Assembly (NCBI GenBank): GCA_900768735.1
Contig: CAAGDZ010000276.1
Span: 1 to 9,152, forward strand
DNA: 9,152 bases
Source of the DNA: Oscillospiraceae bacterium
GTDB lineage: Bacteria; Bacillota; Clostridia; Oscillospirales; Ruminococcaceae
Direction: 5' to 3'
The notes under the pieces are model-generated. The model was not told the origin of the DNA. It did no database searches and worked only from the letters and a program-made list of their open reading frames with translations. Below, piece after piece: positions 5,111 to 9,152 of the stretch (position 1 is its first letter; each line of letters begins with the position of its first letter). The translations under genes and the position numbers were made by a program.

Positions 5111-6043
5111 TCAGCAGCCTCCCAGTATTCTTGCAACAAGCGAGCCCTGATATACTACGGGATACTCGCGCAGAGTAAAGACTATACCGCTACACGGAGA
5201 AAAAATCTGCTGTTCAACAGTACCTGTGAGAGGATTCAATATATCTCCGATATGGTCGCCCTCGGATATACCCGCCCAGTGCTTTATTGCGGGCATATAT
5301 ATTCCCGATGCCTCAGAGTATATGATAGAAACATTTCCGTCTGTAGAAATAATCGGGTGTGAAACCTTTTTGGTTTCTCCGAGCCAGATGCCCATTTTTG
5401 CCATAAGGTTGAAAATACCGTCCAGCAGCTGGTCGCCGTAGGACTTTGTAATCCTCATACCCGCGCCCATTTCGGCAACTATGGTAGGCGTGCCTATTTT
5501 ATTCAGGCTGTGCGACAGGGTTGCCTCCATTACCGTTGAGCTTGAATGTACCCATACAAAGTCAACATTCATCATTTTTGCGTACGGCAAAAGCGTAGGA
5601 GCGGTTTCCTCAGATATTCGTACCTGAGGGATTTCGCGCAGGAAAATATTGCTTGCGTGAAGGTCGATACATAAATCTGCACCCGATATATCCTTGATAA
5701 GTGCGGCGGCGATATGCTCAGCCACAGCGCCCGTCTCCGAGCCCGGAAAAATCATATTCATATCAAGCTCAAATATCGGCATTTCCCGCTTTATCGAGTC
5801 CATGCCGAGCGGATTTACCGAAGGATAAATGTCAACAATTCCGTTCAGCAAATGGCAGTTTTCGCTCAGCCTGCGTACCAGTTCATAGCAGACATACTGC
5901 CCCTCAAGCTCGTCACCGTGAACACCCGTGACGATACATATACGTTTTTCGTTTCCGTTTTTTGTAATAGGTTCAAATCTGTTTTTCTTAATGGTCATCT
6001 GCTCCATTACAGGAAGCTTGACCGACACAACATCTTCTATCAA
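5111..6043 (-). CDS. Succinylglutamate desuccinylase/aspartoacylase family (M14-like) metallohydrolase
   Basis: A 310-residue predicted zinc-dependent hydrolase that would split amide bonds of N-acyl amino acids or similar small molecules; the real substrate is unknown. The zinc ligands are His42 and Glu45 in GVHGDELEG, and His129 in CIDLHAS. The likely catalytic base is Glu191 in IVAEMGAGMR. NPLG (77-80) and FPG (99-101) are conserved, but the family's DxNR substrate motif reads DMNM here (94-97), so the Arg is missing. The C-terminal region (about 230-310) is the usual barrel. The start is TTG at 6043 with GGGGGT 6 nt upstream; the first ATG (codon 13) has no ribosome site. It has its own promoter, and the neighbour starts 1 bp after its stop. 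The two are homologues of nearly equal length. Confidence 0.87.
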   Translation of the reverse strand: MIEDVVSVKLPVMEQMTIKKNRFEPITKNGNEKRICIVTGVHGDELEGQYVCYELVRRLSENCHLLNGIVDIYPSVNPLGMDSIKREMPIFELDMNMIFPGSETGAVAEHIAAALIKDISGADLCIDLHASNIFLREIPQVRISEETAPTLLPYAKMMNVDFVWVHSSSTVMEATLSHSLNKIGTPTIVAEMGAGMRITKSYGDQLLDGIFNLMAKMGIWLGETKKVSHPIISTDGNVSIIYSEASGIYMPAIKHWAGISEGDHIGDILNPLTGTVEQQIFSPCSGIVFTLREYPVVYQGSLVARILGGC

Positions 6044-6059
6044 AGCAATACCCCCGACA

Positions 6060-6073
6060 GTTAAACGTTAAAC
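6060..6073. repeat. Tandem 7-bp direct repeat, possible operator of the M14-like operon
   Basis: GTTAAAC occurs twice head to tail with no gap. It spans about +4 to +17 of the predicted transcript from the promoter at 6084-6112 and ends 10 bp before the GGGGGT ribosome site. It could be a repressor site or chance in AT-rich DNA. Confidence 0.4.
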
Positions 6074-6083
6074 TATAAAATAA

Positions 6084-6112
6084 AGTATAACTTTTAAAAA
6101 CGGATTTGTCAA
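6084..6112 (-). promoter_or_regulatory. Sigma-A promoter of the M14-like pair
   Basis: On the minus strand, TTGACA (6107-6112) and TATACT (6084-6089) are 17 bp apart. Transcription should start near 6077, leaving about 34 nt before the TTG start at 6043. The -35 begins 3 bp past the stop of the helix-turn-helix gene; no terminator is visible between them, so read-through is possible too. Confidence 0.78.
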
Positions 6113-6114
6113 GA

Positions 6115-6804
6115 TTAAACCAGATATTCGACACGTATACCGAATACATCGGCTATTTTAAGAGCGTTTTCAACAGATATGGAAGTAAGCTTTGTCCTGC
6201 CGAGTTCATAGTTTTCTATGGTTTTAAACGCAATTCCCGTCCTTTCGGCAAGTTCCTTTCTTGAAACAGATGACAGCGTTCTGAAATGCGTAATTCTGTT
6301 TCGTATTTTGTCTATTTTTATCGGAGTAACGGTTCGTCCGCTTTCATCAACGACAGGCGCGCTGTTTTTTGAGATGTAGTCGTCAATTTCTTTCATCAAG
6401 TCTATGTTGGATTTTTTGTAGTTGTTGCGGGCAAACTTTTCAAGATTGATATTGCTTTTAAAAAAATCGGAGTAGGATTTTGATTTAATCACCTTAGATT
6501 TTTCCATATTATCCGGCACGCATACCGCGTCTACATACAGCCATTCTATGTACCCTTTTGTAAACTCCGCGGTATTATCCATACGGCGTCTGCACTCACT
6601 GCAATAGTCATCTATACATTCACGCACGGCATCCTCATAAATCCCCTGCTTGAAAATTACACAGTCTGTGTGACCGCAGGGCTTGTGAAAGACATCAATG
6701 GAGCCGCCGACATAAACATCATCCTGAAGCCCGAAAAGCTGAAGAACATTTATGTTTTCATATTCATTTTCTGCAAGCTTATTTTTAAATTCTTTCTTAT
6801 CCAT
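6115..6804 (-). CDS. XRE-family helix-turn-helix protein with C-terminal DNA-binding domain and Cys/His cluster
   Basis: A 229-residue putative transcription regulator. Residues about 167-227 are a Cro/C1-type helix-turn-helix: IRNRITHFRTLSSVSRKELA, then ERTGIAFKTIENYELGR, then VENALKIADVFGIRVEYLV. It lies at the C-terminus, whereas most XRE proteins carry it at the N-terminus. The N-terminal half has His40, Cys43, His45, Cys48 and, further on, Cys63, Cys68, Cys71, which could bind zinc or a similar metal; I do not recognise a named domain there. A charged linker (about 100-165) joins the two parts. The start at 6804 has AAAGG about 11 nt upstream. The gene has its own promoter and precedes the M14-like pair in the same direction, so it may control that pair, itself, or both. 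Confidence 0.82.
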   Translation of the reverse strand: MDKKEFKNKLAENEYENINVLQLFGLQDDVYVGGSIDVFHKPCGHTDCVIFKQGIYEDAVRECIDDYCSECRRRMDNTAEFTKGYIEWLYVDAVCVPDNMEKSKVIKSKSYSDFFKSNINLEKFARNNYKKSNIDLMKEIDDYISKNSAPVVDESGRTVTPIKIDKIRNRITHFRTLSSVSRKELAERTGIAFKTIENYELGRTKLTSISVENALKIADVFGIRVEYLV

Positions 6805-6869
6805 ATCTGTCTGCCTTTCTGCTGTTCATTTATCCGCGATAATACCGGGTTTCTGCGATATACATATAT

Positions 6870-6907
6870 AAAATACAAAAGGGCGCACGAAATCCTCATG
6901 CGCCCTT
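6870..6907 (-). terminator. Hairpin ending the ABC exporter operon, also in the 5' leader of the helix-turn-helix gene
   Basis: A perfect 9-bp GC-rich stem, AAGGGCGCA (6879-6887) with TGCGCCCTT (6899-6907), encloses an 11-nt loop and is followed on the minus strand by TTTTGTATTTTAT. It lies about 90 bp past the ABC transporter stop. It starts only about 3 nt after the predicted transcription start of the helix-turn-helix gene, so it could also stop or protect that transcript. Confidence 0.8.
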
Positions 6908-6916
6908 GCTGATAAT

Positions 6917-6945
6917 ATTATAATATTTTTTTTGCTGAATGTCAA
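6917..6945 (-). promoter_or_regulatory. Consensus sigma-A promoter of the helix-turn-helix gene
   Basis: On the minus strand, TTGACA (6940-6945), a 17-bp spacer containing eight A in a row, and TATAAT (6917-6922) match the consensus at all positions. Transcription should begin near 6910, about 105 nt before the gene start at 6804. Confidence 0.8.
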
Positions 6946-6960
6946 CACTTTTGACAGCAA
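6932..6960. promoter_or_regulatory. Inverted repeat over the -35 element, likely operator
   Basis: TGTCAA-CACTT-TTGACA (6940-6956) has perfect 6-bp arms, one of which is the -35 hexamer itself. Outer arms TTGCTG (6932-6937) and CAGCAA (6955-6960) add further symmetry. The size and spacing suit a dimeric XRE-type repressor, so autoregulation by the downstream gene product is plausible but unproven. Confidence 0.5.
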
Positions 6961-6998
6961 TTTTGCAAGTTTATACTAAATTTCTTGCATATCCGCGA

Positions 6999-8867
6999 TT
7001 ATGAAGCAGCGTCAAACTGCGAATTGTAAAGCTCAGCGTAAAAGCCGTTCTTCTCTATAAGCTCGTCATGCGTGCCCTGCTCTATTATGTCGCCGTCCTT
7101 CATAACAAGTATTAAATCAGCATCCTTTATGGTTGACAGTCTGTGTGCTATTACAAAGCTTGTTCTGCCCTTCATAAGATTGTCCATAGCCTTCTGAATA
7201 CGAATTTCCGTTCTGGTATCAACCGAGCTTGTCGCCTCGTCGAGTATCAGAATTTTGTTGTCGGCAAGGATAGCGCGGGCAATAGTAAGCAGCTGCTTCT
7301 GACCCTGTGATACATTGGATGCTTCTTCATTAAGTTCCATGTTATAGCCGCCGGGTAAGGTCTGGATAAAGTGATGGACGTGAGCCGCCTTTGCCGCCGC
7401 GATTACCTCCTCGTCGGTAGCGTCAAGCTTACCGTAGCGTATATTCTCCATTATCGTGCCCTTGAACAGCCATGTATCCTGAAGTACCATGCCAAACAGT
7501 TCTCTGAGCTCACTACGGTCAAAATCGGTGATATTATAGCCATCAACGGTGATTTTGCCGCCGTTAAGCTCATAAAAGCGCATAAGCAGCTTTACCATAG
7601 TGGTCTTACCGGCACCCGTAGGACCTACAATAGCTATCTTCTGACCCTGCTTTACATCGGCACTGAAATCGTGAATGATTATCTTTTCCGGGTTGTATCC
7701 GAAGGATACATGGTCGAATTTTACATCGCCGGTTATATCAAGTGTAGATACGTTTCTTGTATTTCCGCTGGCGTCAGTAAGTACAGCGTGATGTTCGGCG
7801 CTCTGTATCTCCTCGGGTTCGTTCAGAAATTCAAATACGCGTTCTGCCGCGGCCGCTGTTGACTGGAGCATGCCCGACACCTGAGCTATCTGAGTTATCG
7901 GCTGTGTAAAGTTCTTTACATACTGGATAAATGAAAGAATATCGCCGACCTGAATAGCTTTGTTTATAGCGAGAAAGCCGCCGAGAACAGCTACAGCAAC
8001 GTAGCCGAGATTTCCGACAAAGGTCATGACGGGCATCATTATTCCCGAGAAGAACTGAGATTTCCAAGCGGATTTGAAAAGTATCTCGTTTGTCTTGTCA
8101 AAGTCCTCGGTAACCTTTTCTTCGCGATTGAACGCCTTTACTATATTGTGTCCGCCGTAAACCTCCTCAACCTGTCCGTTGATGTGTCCTAAATACTCCT
8201 GCTGTGATTTGAAGTATTTCTGCGAGATTTTTACAACAACACCCACAAGTACAGCCGAAACCGGCAGTATCAGAACAGCGATAAGCGTCATAAGCGGGCT
8301 TATCGACAGCATCATGACAAGTACGCCTATAAGCGTGGTGATTGAGGTGATGAACTGAGTTATGCTCTGGTTTAAGTTCTGTGAAAGCGTATCGACATCG
8401 TTTGTTATGCGAGATAGAACCTCACCGTGCGTTTTACTGTCAAAATAATTCATCGGCAGACGGTTGATTTTTTCGCTCAGCTCTTTTCTGAAACGGTAGC
8501 TCACCTTCTGCGATATGCTCGTCATCAGCCAGCCCTGTACAAAGGTGCAAAGACTGCTTATCCCGTAAATTCCGATAAGCAAAAGCAGAATGCCGCCGAT
8601 AACCTCAAAGTCTATATTTCCTGTTCCGTTTACCGTTGCGACAATGCCGTTGAATATCTCGGTTGTCGCATTACCCATGATTTTGGGTCCCATTATATTG
8701 AATACCGTACCGCCGATAGCAAATACGATAACTAAAATCAGCGCCGCCTTGTATTTGCTCATGTATGAAAGCAGCTTTAATGCGCTGCCCTTAAAGTCCT
8801 TTGCTTTTTCAACCGGAGCGCCGGGTCCTTTCATCATAGGACCTCTTTTACGAGGTGCATTACTCAT
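6999..8867 (-). CDS. ABC exporter half-transporter, canonical subunit of a heterodimeric pair
   Basis: A 622-residue membrane-domain plus ATPase protein of the multidrug/lipid exporter type (as in LmrCD, BmrCD and TM287/288), which pumps substrates out of the cell using ATP. Six membrane helices fall within about 40-320, followed by the nucleotide-binding domain (about 380-620). Walker A is GPTGAGKTT (415-423), the Q-loop Gln is 463, the signature is NVSQGQ (518-523), Walker B is ILILD with catalytic Glu544, the D-loop is SSVD (547-550), and the switch is His575. The signature SQGQ departs from LSGGQ, as is common for the subunit that completes the partner's degenerate site. The start at 8867 has AAAGGAGG upstream and overlaps the end of the upstream ABC gene by 8 bp, so the two are co-translated. 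The substrate cannot be told from sequence. Confidence 0.95.
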   Translation of the reverse strand: MSNAPRKRGPMMKGPGAPVEKAKDFKGSALKLLSYMSKYKAALILVIVFAIGGTVFNIMGPKIMGNATTEIFNGIVATVNGTGNIDFEVIGGILLLLIGIYGISSLCTFVQGWLMTSISQKVSYRFRKELSEKINRLPMNYFDSKTHGEVLSRITNDVDTLSQNLNQSITQFITSITTLIGVLVMMLSISPLMTLIAVLILPVSAVLVGVVVKISQKYFKSQQEYLGHINGQVEEVYGGHNIVKAFNREEKVTEDFDKTNEILFKSAWKSQFFSGIMMPVMTFVGNLGYVAVAVLGGFLAINKAIQVGDILSFIQYVKNFTQPITQIAQVSGMLQSTAAAAERVFEFLNEPEEIQSAEHHAVLTDASGNTRNVSTLDITGDVKFDHVSFGYNPEKIIIHDFSADVKQGQKIAIVGPTGAGKTTMVKLLMRFYELNGGKITVDGYNITDFDRSELRELFGMVLQDTWLFKGTIMENIRYGKLDATDEEVIAAAKAAHVHHFIQTLPGGYNMELNEEASNVSQGQKQLLTIARAILADNKILILDEATSSVDTRTEIRIQKAMDNLMKGRTSFVIAHRLSTIKDADLILVMKDGDIIEQGTHDELIEKNGFYAELYNSQFDAAS

Positions 8868-9152
8868 TGTCGCTCGCCTCCTTTGCGCCGTTGTTGATTT
8901 TATCCAGATCGCTCTGCGACAGCTGAGAAATAGCTATCTGCCTATATACCTCACAGCCGTCCATAAGCTGTTCATGCGTGCCTTTTCCGACAATTCTGCC
9001 TTCGTCAAGCACAATTATCTGGTCAGCGTGCAGTATAGTGCTTATACGCTGTGCAACTATAATAACTGTGCTGTCCTTTGTTTTCTCGGCGAGCTTTTTT
9101 CTTAGCGCGACATCTGTCTTGTAGTCAAGCGCAGAAAAGCTGTCGTCAAACA
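8860..9152 (-). CDS. ABC exporter half-transporter, degenerate-site subunit, C-terminal end only
   Basis: The reverse strand from the window edge reads FDDSFSALDYKTDVALRKKL and continues to a TAA at 8860-8862, giving about 96 residues of the ATPase C-terminus; the rest lies beyond 9152. Where an active ATPase has Asp-Glu after Walker B, this one has Asp-Asp (FDDSFSALD), and the switch His is Gln (VIIVAQRISTI). Both changes mark the non-catalytic nucleotide site of heterodimeric exporters. Then follow IVLDEGRIVGKGTHEQLMD and an acidic tail. It shares 8 bp with the start of the 622-aa partner, and the AAGGAGG serving the partner lies within its last codons. Identification as a half-exporter is firm; the N-terminal membrane domain is inferred. 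Confidence 0.92.
   Translation of the reverse strand, partial: FDDSFSALDYKTDVALRKKLAEKTKDSTVIIVAQRISTILHADQIIVLDEGRIVGKGTHEQLMDGCEVYRQIAISQLSQSDLDKINNGAKEASDNE

Noticed and set aside
5110..5139. Longer start at 5139 for the zinc-less M14-like protein
   Set aside because: It would overlap the upstream gene's conserved end by about 29 bp, while ATG 5109 has GGGAGG at proper spacing right after the upstream stop.
6951..6977. Possible plus-strand promoter TTGACA...TATACT facing the ABC gene's 3' end
   Set aside because: The spacer is only 15 bp, and the TTGACA is explained as the second arm of the operator-like inverted repeat; an antisense transcript cannot be excluded.
7371..7862. 163-codon plus-strand frame inside the ABC transporter gene
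   Set aside because: It is antisense to the nucleotide-binding domain with all motifs intact; a codon-bias shadow.
8590..9105. 171-codon plus-strand frame spanning the junction of the two ABC genes
   Set aside because: It is antisense to both ABC genes, with no ribosome site or homology that I can see.

Overview
The window reads as chromosomal DNA of a low-to-mid G+C anaerobic Firmicute, most likely a gut clostridium of the Ruminococcus/Oscillospiraceae kind. Support for this: an oxygen-sensitive class III ribonucleotide reductase, the rpsF-ssb-rpsR operon with a zinc-type S18, a DUF4358 lipoprotein, strong AGGAGG ribosome sites, and near-consensus sigma-A promoters with exact 17-bp spacers. 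The species is an inference. All ten genes lie on the minus strand, so transcription runs from high to low coordinates. Two genes are cut by the window ends.

From right to left (the direction of transcription): (1) 9152-6999, a two-gene ABC exporter operon. The upstream half-transporter (cut by the window edge) has a degenerate ATP site and the downstream 622-aa one is canonical, the pattern of a heterodimeric multidrug-type exporter. It ends at a strong hairpin (6870-6907). (2) 6945-6115, a gene for a protein with a C-terminal helix-turn-helix and an N-terminal Cys/His cluster, with its own consensus promoter inside an inverted repeat. (3) 6112-4174, a promoter and two translationally coupled paralogues of the succinylglutamate desuccinylase/aspartoacylase (M14-like) family. 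One keeps the zinc site and the other has lost it. (4) 4143-2925, the rpsF-ssb-rpsR operon with a consensus promoter, a 78-nt leader and a terminator. (5) 2878-901, an envelope operon: membrane-anchored SGNH hydrolase, DUF4358 lipoprotein, small four-helix membrane protein, terminator. (6) 780-1, a consensus promoter overlapped by two NrdR boxes driving nrdD, of which only the first 226 codons are present.

The housekeeping parts (nrdD, rpsF-ssb-rpsR) are ordinary. The parts most worth attention are the paired M14-like proteins with complementary loss of active-site residues, the unusual regulator upstream of them with its hairpin-led transcript, and the SGNH/DUF4358/small membrane protein operon. 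No mobile element, CRISPR array, tRNA or rRNA was seen. No non-coding stretch exceeds 300 bases; the longest (680-955) holds the nrdD control region, a terminator and an imperfect palindrome of unknown role.
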